The notes beneath the pieces are model-generated. The model did not search any database, was not told the origin of the DNA, and worked only from the letters and a program-made list of their open reading frames with translations. From positions 1 through 64,000 of the forward strand of contig JAQTLL010000002.1 in NCBI GenBank assembly GCA_028714915.1: 64,000 nt of DNA. The letters run 5' to 3'. The DNA is from Sulfuricurvum sp. (GTDB lineage Bacteria; Campylobacterota; Campylobacteria; Campylobacterales; Sulfurimonadaceae). Below, piece by piece: positions 1-8,584 of the stretch. Numbering within the stretch: position 1 is the first letter of the stretch; every line of letters begins with the position of its first letter. Both the position numbers and the translations under genes were made by a program.

Positions 1-447
1 ATGATGTACGGTACGGTAGAAACCGATGAAGAGATTATCGAGCATTGGAATCTCATTCGTGACCTCCAAGATGAGACAGGCGGTTTTAGAGCTTTTATCA
101 TGTGGTCGTTTCAGGGGATGAATACACAGCTTATGGAAGAGCATCCGGAAATTGAAAAACAGTCCTCCAATCGTTATTTGCGACTGCTTGCAGTATCACG
201 ATTATTTTTAGATAATTTTGAGAATATCCAAAGCTCATGGGTAACCCAAGGACCGTATATCGGTCAAATGGCACTGCTGTATGGAGCGAACGATTTGGGT
301 TCCACGATGATGGAAGAGAACGTCGTCAGAAGTGCTGGGGCAGGATTTCGGATGGCGAAGGATGAGATGGTTCGTCTTATTCATGACATCGGGGAAATAC
401 CTGCAATTCGTAACACGGCTTATGAGATTTTAGAAAAATTTGCATGA
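1..447 (+). CDS. mqnC: Dehypoxanthine futalosine cyclase, C-terminal part (cut by window edge)
   Basis: C-terminal 148 residues of a radical-SAM enzyme of the futalosine menaquinone pathway, which converts dehypoxanthine futalosine to the cyclic intermediate. The catalytic CxxxCxxC N-terminus lies upstream of the window. What is visible is the conserved tail: the segment around GANDLGSTMMEENVV (about residues 95-109) is typical of MqnC/MqnE proteins and precedes the final helix that ends with the INTAYEIL-like stretch. Position 1 is not a real start; the frame is open from the edge. The stop overlaps the next start (ATGA, 444-447), so the two genes are translationally coupled. MqnE is the nearest alternative, but the tail fits MqnC better. 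Confidence 0.85.
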   Translation: MMYGTVETDEEIIEHWNLIRDLQDETGGFRAFIMWSFQGMNTQLMEEHPEIEKQSSNRYLRLLAVSRLFLDNFENIQSSWVTQGPYIGQMALLYGANDLGSTMMEENVVRSAGAGFRMAKDEMVRLIHDIGEIPAIRNTAYEILEKFA

Positions 448-1730
448 AATATTTAGCGGTTATTATTTTATTTTTAGGGCATACACTTATGGCAAGCACA
501 TTGGAATTCATAGAGGTAAAAGGGGTAAAAGTTCCCTTTATTTACGAAGAGGATAAACGTCTCCCCATAGTCTCTATGCAAGTCGTATTTACAGGCAGTG
601 GAAGCATTGACGAGGGGAACAATGGAGGTCTTGCACGTCTTAGTGCCAAGATGATGAATGAGGGGACGATTAAACGCGGTGCCGTTGGATTTGCCGATGC
701 CCTCGATGCACACGCGATTCAACTCAGTACCAATGCAGGTTCTGAGACGCTTGTGATGGAACTTGGTACTCTTCGTGATGAGTTTGATGCGGGACTTTCG
801 CTGATGAGTGAACTGTTGCGTTCTCCCAATCTTACCAAAGAGACATTGGAAAAAGTAAAAACCATTACCCTAAGTGATATTGCCCGCAAAGAGGCCGATT
901 TTGATACCGTAGCCTCCGATGCGCTCAAAGCAATTTTGTTTGAGGGAACTCCGATTGCCATCCCCAATATCGGGACAAAAGACTCCATCGAAAAAATCAA
1001 GCTCAAAAATGTTGAAACCTTTTTAGAGGATAAAATGGTTCTTTCCAATATCCTTGTGGTTATCGGAGGGGATTTAAATCTCTCCGAAGCGCAGCAAAAG
1101 GTAACAGAACTTCTTTCCTCTTTAGCAACAGGTAAAGCTTCACCAGCACGCCATTATGAGACCCGAAAAATTCCTAAAGAGACGATTCTAAAGAGCCCAA
1201 GTACGCAGCAGGCTTACCTTTATTTTGGTGCCCCATTTGTGATGAACGAGGGTGATCCTGAGTTTTATAAAGCGCGTGTTGCAATGTTTGTTCTGGGTTC
1301 CAGCGGTTTTGGCAGTCGGTTGATGGAAGAGATACGGGTAAAGCGCGGATTGGCATACTCGGCATATTCACGCTTAGGAGTTGCGAAAACCAATACCTAT
1401 TTTAGCGGCTACCTCCAAACAAAACTTGAGTCACAAGATGAAGCAAAAAAAAGTGTAATTGAAGTTATTGATACCTTTGTAAAAACCGGAGTGACTCAAA
1501 GCGAGCTTGATCAAGCACGTAAATTTCTCCTTGGTTCTGAACCGTTACGCGTTGAAACCCTCTCTCAGCGATTAGGACGAACGTTTACTGAATATTATCA
1601 AGGACAAGAACTGGGTCATTCACTTAAAGAACTGGAGATGATTCGACACTTGAGTCTTGATGATGTGAATGAGTTTATCAAACGTCATAACGAGATTACG
1701 CAACTAAGCTATGCCATTGTTACCAAATAA
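444..1730 (+). CDS. Exported M16 (insulinase-like) peptidase homologue, probably inactive
   Basis: A 428-residue protein with an N-terminal signal peptide (hydrophobic residues about 4-17, then an Ala-Ser cleavage region), so periplasmic. It has the two-lobe layout of M16 peptidases: the N-lobe with GSIDEG and NNGGLARLSAKMMNEGT, and the C-lobe with the GFGSRLMEEIRVKRGLAYS signature near residue 285. In active M16 proteins the N-lobe carries HxxEH just before the M-x-GT segment; here that position reads GLARL, so both zinc histidines and the glutamate are missing. M16 proteins often act as active/inactive pairs; no partner is visible within the window. It overlaps mqnC by 4 nt and recG by 20 nt and looks co-transcribed with both. 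Confidence 0.85.
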   Translation: MKYLAVIILFLGHTLMASTLEFIEVKGVKVPFIYEEDKRLPIVSMQVVFTGSGSIDEGNNGGLARLSAKMMNEGTIKRGAVGFADALDAHAIQLSTNAGSETLVMELGTLRDEFDAGLSLMSELLRSPNLTKETLEKVKTITLSDIARKEADFDTVASDALKAILFEGTPIAIPNIGTKDSIEKIKLKNVETFLEDKMVLSNILVVIGGDLNLSEAQQKVTELLSSLATGKASPARHYETRKIPKETILKSPSTQQAYLYFGAPFVMNEGDPEFYKARVAMFVLGSSGFGSRLMEEIRVKRGLAYSAYSRLGVAKTNTYFSGYLQTKLESQDEAKKSVIEVIDTFVKTGVTQSELDQARKFLLGSEPLRVETLSQRLGRTFTEYYQGQELGHSLKELEMIRHLSLDDVNEFIKRHNEITQLSYAIVTK

Positions 1731-3525
1731 TGATGATGCCGAAAAATTTCATCGTCTAGGAGCAGGGAGTGTTGTTACAGCCCTCTCCCTTATTGCCCCC
1801 GCCTCTTTTGAAGATCGCCGTCTAAGCTCCCACCTCACCCACAATGCCTCATGTGTACTCGATGCAACCGTTGAAAGTGTCGTACGTACCTCAAAAACCC
1901 TCAAAATCACTTTTTTTGCCCATAACCTAGATGAGAGAATCGAAGGAGTAATTTTTCACCCGCAACCGTATATGATTCACCAGTTTCCCACACATCAAAG
2001 AGCTTTTTTCAGCGCAAAGGCAATGTTGGAGCAAGGACGGTGGCAAATCATCCATCCGGTAAAAATCCCTGCCGTAGGGTCATTAGTTCCCGTCTATAAA
2101 ACTACTTTACGGGTAGATGTGATGCGCCGTCTTATTGAAAAACACATTACCATTGAGGCTCTCATTGCTGATGGTCTGCCTCAAAATATTGCACAAGTTC
2201 TCCACGATATTCATTTTCCAAAAAGTCCGATGCCCCTTAGTGAATATCAGCTGCACGCGCTGAAGTTTGCCGAACTTTTTGACTATATGCGCCGTCTCAG
2301 GCTCAAACGCCGTTTTCATCCTACTCACTATAAAGGCAGTGGAGAGATTGAAGCGTGGAGTAAAACCCTCCCCTTTACCCTCACAGACGATCAAAAAAAA
2401 GCGATTGAGGAGATAAAAGCCGATTTATCAGGTGAGGTCGCGGCACGACGGATGATTGTGGGGGATGTCGGATCGGGTAAAACGATGGTGATTTTGGCAT
2501 CCGTTGTCCTTATGCGACCGTATCGCTCACTTCTTATGGCACCTACGACGATACTTGCGGCACAGCTGTACGAGGAGGCGCAAAAATTTCTCCCTGATTT
2601 ACGCATTGCCTTGGTGACCAATGCGACGAAAAAAGGGTCATTGGAAGAGTTTGATTTCATCATCGGAACCCACGCACTTCTTCACCGCGATCTCCCGAGT
2701 GCTGGATTGGTGATGGTGGATGAACAGCACCGCTTTGGCACCGCGCAACGTCATGCCCTCTCAAAACTCACCGAAAACAATTCCGCCCCCCATTTTCTCC
2801 AATTCTCCGCCACGCCGATTCCTCGAACGTTAGCAATGATTGAATCGGCGCACATCGATGTAAGTCTTATTGTTCAAACCCCCTTCACCAAAAATATTGC
2901 GACAAAAATCATCCATAAAACTGATTTTTCTGTATTACTTGAACATATTCGTTCAGAAATAGCACAAAATCATCAAGTATTACTCGTCTACCCACTCGTA
3001 GAACAAAGTGAAAGTATTAACTATCAAAGTATCGATGAAGCAAGAGGATTTTGGGAAAAGAAGTTTGAAAATGTCTACGTTACCCACGGAAAAGACAAAG
3101 AAAAAGAGGCAGTTTTACGAGAGTTCCGAGACAATGGCTCGATTTTGATTGCCACCACCGTCGTAGAAGTAGGTATCTCCCTCCCACGCCTCACTACGGT
3201 CATCATAGTAGGAGCCGAACGATTGGGTCTCTCCACCCTCCATCAGCTACGAGGACGTGTGAGCCGTACAGGGCTTCAGGGCTATTGCTATCTCTATACC
3301 AACACATCTGGTAAAAATGAACGGCTAGAGTCGTTTAGCAGGTGTATGAGCGGTTTTGAGATAGCGGCATTGGATTTAAAATTTCGTTCATCGGGTGATT
3401 TGCTGGAGGGAAGCATCCAAAGCGGTAAAAAATTTCGTTGGGCGGATATAGGGGAGGATGAAGAGATTGTTAAAGAAGTGAAAATGTGGTTAGATTCTCC
3501 GTCATTATCGGACTTGATCCGATAA
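1711..3525 (+). CDS. recG: ATP-dependent DNA helicase RecG
   Basis: Superfamily 2 branch-migrating helicase that remodels stalled forks and Holliday junctions. An OB-fold-like wedge region fills the first 150 residues. The helicase core shows Walker A GDVGSGKT (251-258), the RecG signature DEQHRFG (from 337), FSATPIPRTLA, and the late motifs VVEVGISLP and LRGRVSRTG. At 604 residues it is shorter than the roughly 690 of E. coli RecG, mainly at the N-terminus; shorter forms are normal in Campylobacterota. The ATG at 1711 lies inside the upstream gene and has no strong ribosome site, so coupling is likely. The last residues (SLSDLIR) and the stop are encoded by a dispersed palindromic repeat, so the native C-terminus may have been replaced. 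Confidence 0.95.
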   Translation: MPLLPNNDDAEKFHRLGAGSVVTALSLIAPASFEDRRLSSHLTHNASCVLDATVESVVRTSKTLKITFFAHNLDERIEGVIFHPQPYMIHQFPTHQRAFFSAKAMLEQGRWQIIHPVKIPAVGSLVPVYKTTLRVDVMRRLIEKHITIEALIADGLPQNIAQVLHDIHFPKSPMPLSEYQLHALKFAELFDYMRRLRLKRRFHPTHYKGSGEIEAWSKTLPFTLTDDQKKAIEEIKADLSGEVAARRMIVGDVGSGKTMVILASVVLMRPYRSLLMAPTTILAAQLYEEAQKFLPDLRIALVTNATKKGSLEEFDFIIGTHALLHRDLPSAGLVMVDEQHRFGTAQRHALSKLTENNSAPHFLQFSATPIPRTLAMIESAHIDVSLIVQTPFTKNIATKIIHKTDFSVLLEHIRSEIAQNHQVLLVYPLVEQSESINYQSIDEARGFWEKKFENVYVTHGKDKEKEAVLREFRDNGSILIATTVVEVGISLPRLTTVIIVGAERLGLSTLHQLRGRVSRTGLQGYCYLYTNTSGKNERLESFSRCMSGFEIAALDLKFRSSGDLLEGSIQSGKKFRWADIGEDEEIVKEVKMWLDSPSLSDLIR

Positions 3526-3572
3526 TCCAGCTCTTCTTTTAAGATGGATCCCCGATCAAGTCGGGGATGACG
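3501..3572. repeat. Composite palindromic repeat, two facing hairpins
   Basis: Left unit GTCATTATCGGACTTGATCC... folds as ATCGGA/TCCGAT and ends in ATCCAG. The right unit begins GGATCCCCG and ends CGGGGATGACG. The two units face each other, so the whole element is a long imperfect inverted repeat with a spacer of about 15 nt. Matching elements occur at 23681-23755 and 38204-38259, and single units at 4972-5000 and 10632-10659. The general form (GTCATTCCC...GGGAATCC) resembles small palindromic elements known from many proteobacteria. The recG stop codon (3523-3525) lies inside the left unit. Confidence 0.85.
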
Positions 3573-3590
3573 AAATACATAAACAGAAAA

Positions 3591-4127
3591 TCAATACAAC
3601 CCAAACTTCCCATCATTACGCTTAAAGAGTACCCGCATTTTTCCCTCTATATCGTAAAAGACATCAAACTGCTTCCCGCCATCTTTGAGGTTTTCGAGCA
3701 CGTCAGCTACCTCTTGCGGTTTATAAAGCTTTAATTCCATAGGGACAATCTCATCCTCCATCGCTTCTCCGATAGCATGAAGATCAACAGTATGGGCAGC
3801 GGCATTTTTTGCCTCATTCAGTCCTTCATTTTTATGATCATTCAGACGCTCATGCAGACGGCGAAGTGCTTTTTGGGCACGGTCAATTGCAATATCAATC
3901 GCGGCATAAAGATCATTGTCACGCTGGGTGATAACGATGGTATTGTTACCGGCAACATTGATCGTAAATTCGATTGTCACCCCTTTTTTACGCTCATTCA
4001 TGCTCGCAATAGCATTAACACTGATGAGATCGAGGTGAAATTTGGTGAGAGTATCGATGGAGTGCATTAGATGATCTTTGATTGCATCGCTAAGCTCGAT
4101 GTGGCGTCCGACGAGAGAGATATTCAT
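3591..4127 (-). CDS. hpf: Ribosome hibernation promoting factor, long form
   Basis: A 178-residue protein that binds the small ribosomal subunit and, in its long form, pairs two 70S ribosomes into 100S dimers in starved cells. The N-terminal beta-alpha fold begins MNISLVGRHIELSDAIKDH and contains the charged second helix DRAQKALRRLHERLNDHK (about residues 80-97). The C-terminal dimerisation domain (about 125-178) has KPQEVADVLENL and FDVFYDIEGKMRVLFKRNDGKFGLY, diagnostic of the long form. The gene stands alone, facing recG, with its own extended -10 promoter upstream. Length and both domains are complete. Confidence 0.93.
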   Translation of the reverse strand: MNISLVGRHIELSDAIKDHLMHSIDTLTKFHLDLISVNAIASMNERKKGVTIEFTINVAGNNTIVITQRDNDLYAAIDIAIDRAQKALRRLHERLNDHKNEGLNEAKNAAAHTVDLHAIGEAMEDEIVPMELKLYKPQEVADVLENLKDGGKQFDVFYDIEGKMRVLFKRNDGKFGLY

Positions 4128-4164
4128 GGGGTACTGCCTTAGTATAAATTTTGAAGTGAAGCCG

Positions 4165-4173
4165 ATTATAACA
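4165..4173 (-). promoter_or_regulatory. Predicted extended -10 promoter of hpf
   Basis: On the minus strand this reads TGTTATAAT, an extended -10 with a perfect TATAAT. It would start transcription near 4158 and give an hpf leader of about 30 nt. No convincing -35 is visible, as usual for the main sigma factor of Campylobacterota. Confidence 0.6.
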
Positions 4174-4420
4174 CAGAAAAATCAATGATTCAACAGGTGT
4201 GATCAGTAAATTTCTAAGAATAAGAATATCTAATAACATGATTTAATTGCACTTTAATATTAGGTGGAATACACTTTGTAGAATGGCGTTTTCTCCTTTT
4301 TTAGGGGAGTAGTGATAGAGTTCAGAAATTAGTCTATTCTGTCGATAATGTAGTATTAAATAGGGTTCTGAGATATAGATTAGTACCGAGCTCGAATGGT
4401 GTGTGTCTTAAAAATAGAGT
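4174..4420. other. Gene-free stretch between hpf and the toxin-antitoxin pair
   Basis: About 250 AT-rich bases without a credible gene on either strand. It must hold the promoter of the toxin-antitoxin pair; weak -10 candidates are GATAAT near 4345 and TAGTAT near 4351, neither decisive. Bases 4383-4397 read GTACCGAGCTCGAAT, identical over 15 nt to the KpnI-SacI part of common cloning polylinkers; this may be chance. Confidence 0.5.
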
Positions 4421-4430
4421 GGAGGATGAA

Positions 4431-4661
4431 ATGAAAACAGTTACGTTAGAAATAGAAGACAGTAAGTTTGATCAGTTTATGACGATGATAAACTTGTTAC
4501 GGAGTGATGTGGTAAAAAAATTTGAAGTAAAGAAAAAAGAAGACGATGAGGCAATCGATGAGCAGAATTGTTTGGAAGTCTTGGATAGGATTAACCGGAA
4601 AGATTATTCTGGTATGAAAAAAGTTTCATCGGATGAACTTTTTAAAGAGTTGGGACTCTGA
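4431..4661 (+). CDS. Antitoxin of a RelE-type toxin-antitoxin pair
   Basis: A 76-residue acidic protein, the likely antitoxin of the downstream RelE-like toxin. The start chosen is the ATG at 4431, preceded by GGAGGA with about 5 nt spacing; a GTG at 4401 would add ten residues without a ribosome site. The N-terminal strand MKTVTLEIEDSKFDQFM fits a short beta-strand-helix dimerisation unit, and the C-terminal tail (RKDYSGMKKVSSDELFKELGL) looks like the extended segment that wraps around a RelE/YafQ-type toxin. I cannot assign a named antitoxin family. The stop is 2 nt before the toxin start. Confidence 0.7.
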   Translation: MKTVTLEIEDSKFDQFMTMINLLRSDVVKKFEVKKKEDDEAIDEQNCLEVLDRINRKDYSGMKKVSSDELFKELGL

Positions 4662-4663
4662 AA

Positions 4664-4936
4664 ATGTTTGAGATTATCAGGGATGACAAGTTTATAAAAA
4701 CAGCTAAAAAGTTTTTGAAAAAGCATCCAGATTTGGCAAATAAATTCAAATATATGGTTCAAAAGCTTGAGAATGATCCGTTTGAATCTTCATTGAAATT
4801 GCACAAACTTCAAGGTAATTTAGAGAAGTTTCACGCGGTTCGTTTAACATACGAATACCGAATAGTATTGATTTTGCAGATAGTTGATGAACAAATTGTT
4901 TTGATCGATATTGGCACGCACGATGATGTGTATTAA
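4664..4936 (+). CDS. RelE/YafQ-type toxin (mRNA interferase family)
   Basis: A 90-residue basic protein with the compact RelE/ParE fold: a two-helix start (DDKFIKTAKKFLKKHPDLANKFKYMVQKLENDPF), a middle segment with LHKLQGNLEKFHAVRLTYEYRIVL, and the closing strand VLIDIGTHDDVY. The motif R-x-x-Y-R-I-V-L followed by IGTHDDVY is typical of YafQ/RelE-like toxins, which cut mRNA on the ribosome. Its position directly behind an acidic partner gene, with 2 nt between them, supports a type II system. A ParE-like gyrase inhibitor is the alternative within the same fold. Confidence 0.85.
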   Translation: MFEIIRDDKFIKTAKKFLKKHPDLANKFKYMVQKLENDPFESSLKLHKLQGNLEKFHAVRLTYEYRIVLILQIVDEQIVLIDIGTHDDVY

Positions 4937-4957
4937 AATAGTCCCAAGGAGGATGAA

Positions 4958-7900
4958 ATGAAAACCTTAACGTCATTCCGTGCCACGACACGGAATCCAG
5001 CTTTTAAACTATTGTCACGGTTGATGGTCATTTTTGGACTGGCGATGATGTTGGCGGTGTCGGGATGGGGGACAACACATGTCGATTTAAGTCTTACAAA
5101 GAGCGCTCCGGCGAGTGTATCTGCGGGAACTTCCTTGACGTATACGTTAACTGCTAGCAATGTGAGCACTACTGCTGCTCCAAATGTTAGGGTTGTAGAT
5201 ACTCTGCCGACAGGTGTGACATACGTAAGTGGTGATGGAGCGGGATGGACGTGCGGTGCGAGTGGACAGACAGTGACATGTAATATGGGAAGTTTGGCAG
5301 CAAATCCCCCTGCTCCGGATATTACCATCCGTACAGCAGTGGCATCGACGACAACAGGGTCGATTACGAATAACGCAACGGTAAGTGTGACAACGTCAGG
5401 TTATGATGATAATCATGCTGGAAATGATACGGCAACAGCCGTCACAGCCGTGCAGACTCCAACCGCAGCGACAACTCAGGATTTGTGTTATGATCCCGAG
5501 ACGGTAACTGGTTTTATGTTGTTTAGCAGCGTTGCAACACCGATTCGAGATGTCAGCGGTGGTGCGCTCTCGGATGTCACGGTGGTTAAATCGTTCAATG
5601 GCATTACGTTCGGCATAGGTGAGCAGATTGGAATAGATGTAGCGAATAACAAAACAATAGCTTTAGATAAAGACGAAGCCGAAGTCAATTCAGCGCTCTC
5701 TTTTGGCGGGATTACAATGAGCGGGATGTTTGGCAAAGGGATTGTTTATCGGGTAGGCAGCTACACCGCCAATCAAAGTCATACCATATACGACTATACT
5801 ATGTTTTCGTTTAACTGGGCAAATATTGCACTTAATGCCATTTATAACAAAGGCGGTACTTATTACAGTGCTCGTATCAATGCGTGTCCGACACCGACAC
5901 TTTCTATTGGCAATTCAACATTTTCGCCCGAAGGAAACACTACAACGACGGCGATGAGTTTCCCGATTATGCTCAATACTGCTTTGACGAGTGCGACGAC
6001 AGTAAGGTACCGGTTTAACGATATCGATACCAACAGCAGTGATACGAATGTGACCAATAACTCAACGTATACGTTTACCCTTCCTATCAATTCATCAGGG
6101 ACGATACAGGTTCCATTGGTAGGGATTGTCGGCGATACTGTTATTGAAAACAATGAAACTTTTTCGATAACGCTTCTAAGTGCAACGAATGGTGTAACAA
6201 TCGATATGGCACACAATATAGGAATTGGAACAATTATCGATGACGACAATACGAGCGGAGGGGGGGTAACGCCTCCCATTTCATCAGCCTATGCCAATGT
6301 TGATGTTGTCAATGGCTACAGTGGTTTTGGTGGCACATATCACTCATGGATTACGACGAAAGTGTCAGCTCAACCACTGGTCACGCTCAATGCCGTTTAT
6401 CTAGGGTATGATTCTGCCAATCCGGTACCTCAACCCTATGCGCCCGCTGGCAATCTAAGTCAGGCTGCTTCTTTAACAATTATCTATAAATTGGCTGATA
6501 TGTCGGGTGGGGTGACCTGTGCGAATGCACCGACGGTGGATCTGTATCAAACGGATAATAGTGGAAATATTGTGTATTCAAGCGGTAAGCCGGTTCCTGC
6601 GGCTGCCGTTATTGCTCCGACTTCCAGCGCTTCTCCTAGTATTGCTACCAGTACACCCTTCACAATGCAATACCTTCCGGCAGGTTTGACGGCTCCGTTG
6701 GCGAAAAGAGATGTCAGAATTAAATACAAATCGGTTGATTTCAATACTTTAATCAATACTTCAGGTGTTCAATGTGCTAATAAGAGTTCGACTGGAGGGG
6801 TAGTGGAGGGCATACCTGCATGTTTGATTACCAATGCACCGGATACATCCCAAGCAGGTGCAAACTATAAAACAGTATTTGGTAATACGGCGTTTCAAAA
6901 TTGTTATCATGCCAACGGACAACCATGTTACTCATCTAATGGAGGAGTAGGGCTTCCACCTTATGACTCAATATACGGATGTTTTGAATGCAGTATCGGA
7001 AATATGCCTTATACGTGTTCCAACGATAATTTTGCTATCCGTCCCAACTATTTTAATATTGGTTCGACACAAAGCGCTTTCCCGAATCTTCTTCGTTCAG
7101 GCGAAGACTATAACTTGTCTGTTTTTGCCTATGACTATGGAGTGACGAGCGGTACGAACGGGAGTGATGGTTATACTATTACCGGTGCGACATCGATGTA
7201 TGAACTGAATACAACTAAATATTATATCAATGGAACGCCCGCCAGCAATACCCAAATGTGGGGGACTCCGCATTGGAGTGCGTACGATTTTAATATAACG
7301 GACGGCGTATCGTGGTCGAGTGCATCGGTTGGAAGCGAAGTGGCAGGGGTACAGTTCGATGATGTCGGCAAGGTCAATCTTCAGGTGAGAGATAAAGTAT
7401 GGGCTGCAGTGGATATAAATAATGGATATGATACGACACCGCGTGATTGTTCAGCAAATGGTGCATGGATTTGTGGCGATAAAAATGTTACATATATTCC
7501 CTATAATTTCGATTTTCAGGATCTCAACATCACGAATAACAACGGCAATCCGGGATCGTTTACCTACATCGCGAACGAAGTTGGACAGATGGCGGGACGC
7601 ATCCATACGAAAATGAGAGCGTTAAATAAAGCGGGAGCGGTGACTCAAAATTTTGCCCTCAACCCTCTGTGGGAAAATAATGTGACAGTTGTACCGGTAG
7701 TGACAAAATCAACGTATCTTTATCCTGATGCCAATGAAACCAATATTATGAATCTCGCTATCGGATTTGGAACCGGTACCGATGCCAATGGAACAAAAAC
7801 AATTGTATGGAATGAAAGCAATGCTTCCAAGTATCTGCGGTTCAATTTTCGGCGCGATATTAATCAGACAGCAAATCCGTTTGATACGAATGGAACCGAT

Positions 7901-8584
7901 TTGAATATTTCTATAATTTCTCATTATATTGATACCACGAATGGACACTTTGCAGATATTAACGGATCACGTTTGGGTACAGGTATAAATAATCTTCCAT
8001 ATACAGTTGTTTCTCCCGCTCTTGGTAGCTCGAAATTTGTTTACGGTCGTATCATTCCACGCGACATTCGTGTTTTTGGTGCAGCTACACCGTTTACGGC
8101 AAACGGATGGTATGAAGTCTATAATGTACCTGTTATTAATGCAATATCGTTACCTTCGAGTCGAAATGATGCATTATGGTATGTCAATGTTCCTCATTCA
8201 GATACGGTCAATGGGGATGGAGATGCCAATGTAACCGTCGTCATTACAGGTGCGAATCCTACTAATGCAACTGCTATTGGCGGTGTTGAAACCTATAGTT
8301 TTAACGGCGGGTTGGCGTTGGGCGGGTATAAAGCCCATATCTTGACAGCTCCATGGCTGTGGTATGGAGTCAATGCATTGCCGTATCTCGATCCAAACGG
8401 TCCTGCTCAGGCTGGGACAGATAATCTGGATTGTTTGACCCATCCATGTTTTAATATCAATGTAGTTCCTCCTGTAGGGGCAACAGGCAGTGCAAAAAGT
8501 GGTGCAGAAGGGCGTAAAGCGAGTAAAAAATCTGATAGTAGCGGATGGAGAAGTACCACCGACTATGCTCCGGCAATTCGATGA
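4958..8584 (+). CDS. Large MshQ-like surface protein (DUF11, Calx-beta, DUF6701-type)
   Basis: A 1208-residue exported protein. A hydrophobic segment (about residues 22-36) ending in SGWG looks like a signal peptide with an unusually long N-region. Residues 45-160 form a DUF11-type repeat (LTKSAPASVSAGTSLTYTLT... DTLPTGVTYV). Residues about 310-425 resemble a Calx-beta domain, with FSPEGNTTT and the closing IIDDD. The second half includes the DNFAIRP motif (about residue 688) characteristic of MshQ/DUF6701 proteins and many cysteines. Pseudopilin genes follow with an ATGA overlap, as mshQ lies beside mshO/mshP in MSHA pilus loci, so a tip or adhesin role on a pilus-like fibre is inferred. Residues 5-15 are encoded by a dispersed palindromic repeat. 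The start at 4958 has GGAGGA. Confidence 0.8.
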   Translation: MKTLTSFRATTRNPAFKLLSRLMVIFGLAMMLAVSGWGTTHVDLSLTKSAPASVSAGTSLTYTLTASNVSTTAAPNVRVVDTLPTGVTYVSGDGAGWTCGASGQTVTCNMGSLAANPPAPDITIRTAVASTTTGSITNNATVSVTTSGYDDNHAGNDTATAVTAVQTPTAATTQDLCYDPETVTGFMLFSSVATPIRDVSGGALSDVTVVKSFNGITFGIGEQIGIDVANNKTIALDKDEAEVNSALSFGGITMSGMFGKGIVYRVGSYTANQSHTIYDYTMFSFNWANIALNAIYNKGGTYYSARINACPTPTLSIGNSTFSPEGNTTTTAMSFPIMLNTALTSATTVRYRFNDIDTNSSDTNVTNNSTYTFTLPINSSGTIQVPLVGIVGDTVIENNETFSITLLSATNGVTIDMAHNIGIGTIIDDDNTSGGGVTPPISSAYANVDVVNGYSGFGGTYHSWITTKVSAQPLVTLNAVYLGYDSANPVPQPYAPAGNLSQAASLTIIYKLADMSGGVTCANAPTVDLYQTDNSGNIVYSSGKPVPAAAVIAPTSSASPSIATSTPFTMQYLPAGLTAPLAKRDVRIKYKSVDFNTLINTSGVQCANKSSTGGVVEGIPACLITNAPDTSQAGANYKTVFGNTAFQNCYHANGQPCYSSNGGVGLPPYDSIYGCFECSIGNMPYTCSNDNFAIRPNYFNIGSTQSAFPNLLRSGEDYNLSVFAYDYGVTSGTNGSDGYTITGATSMYELNTTKYYINGTPASNTQMWGTPHWSAYDFNITDGVSWSSASVGSEVAGVQFDDVGKVNLQVRDKVWAAVDINNGYDTTPRDCSANGAWICGDKNVTYIPYNFDFQDLNITNNNGNPGSFTYIANEVGQMAGRIHTKMRALNKAGAVTQNFALNPLWENNVTVVPVVTKSTYLYPDANETNIMNLAIGFGTGTDANGTKTIVWNESNASKYLRFNFRRDINQTANPFDTNGTDLNISIISHYIDTTNGHFADINGSRLGTGINNLPYTVVSPALGSSKFVYGRIIPRDIRVFGAATPFTANGWYEVYNVPVINAISLPSSRNDALWYVNVPHSDTVNGDGDANVTVVITGANPTNATAIGGVETYSFNGGLALGGYKAHILTAPWLWYGVNALPYLDPNGPAQAGTDNLDCLTHPCFNINVVPPVGATGSAKSGAEGRKASKKSDSSGWRSTTDYAPAIR
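4972..5000. repeat. Single palindromic repeat unit inside a signal peptide
   Basis: GTCATTCCGTG...CACGGAATCCAG, a left unit of the dispersed palindromic repeat, lies between codons 5 and 15 of the large surface protein. It is read in frame and adds an Arg/Thr/Asn-rich stretch to the N-region of the signal peptide. Confidence 0.85.

Larger units (their letters stand above)
4421..4965 (+). repeat. 18-nt direct repeat bracketing the toxin-antitoxin pair
   Basis: GGAGGATGAAATGAAAAC occurs at 4421-4438 and again, identically, at 4948-4965. The copies are 527 bp apart. Each holds a ribosome-binding site, a start codon and the first two codons after it: the first copy starts the antitoxin, the second starts the large surface protein. 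The unit between them is exactly the two toxin-antitoxin genes. Confidence 0.9.

Noticed and set aside
4746-5328. Minus-strand frames across the toxin gene and the start of the surface protein
   Set aside because: They oppose genes with clear ribosome sites and conserved domains; no independent support.
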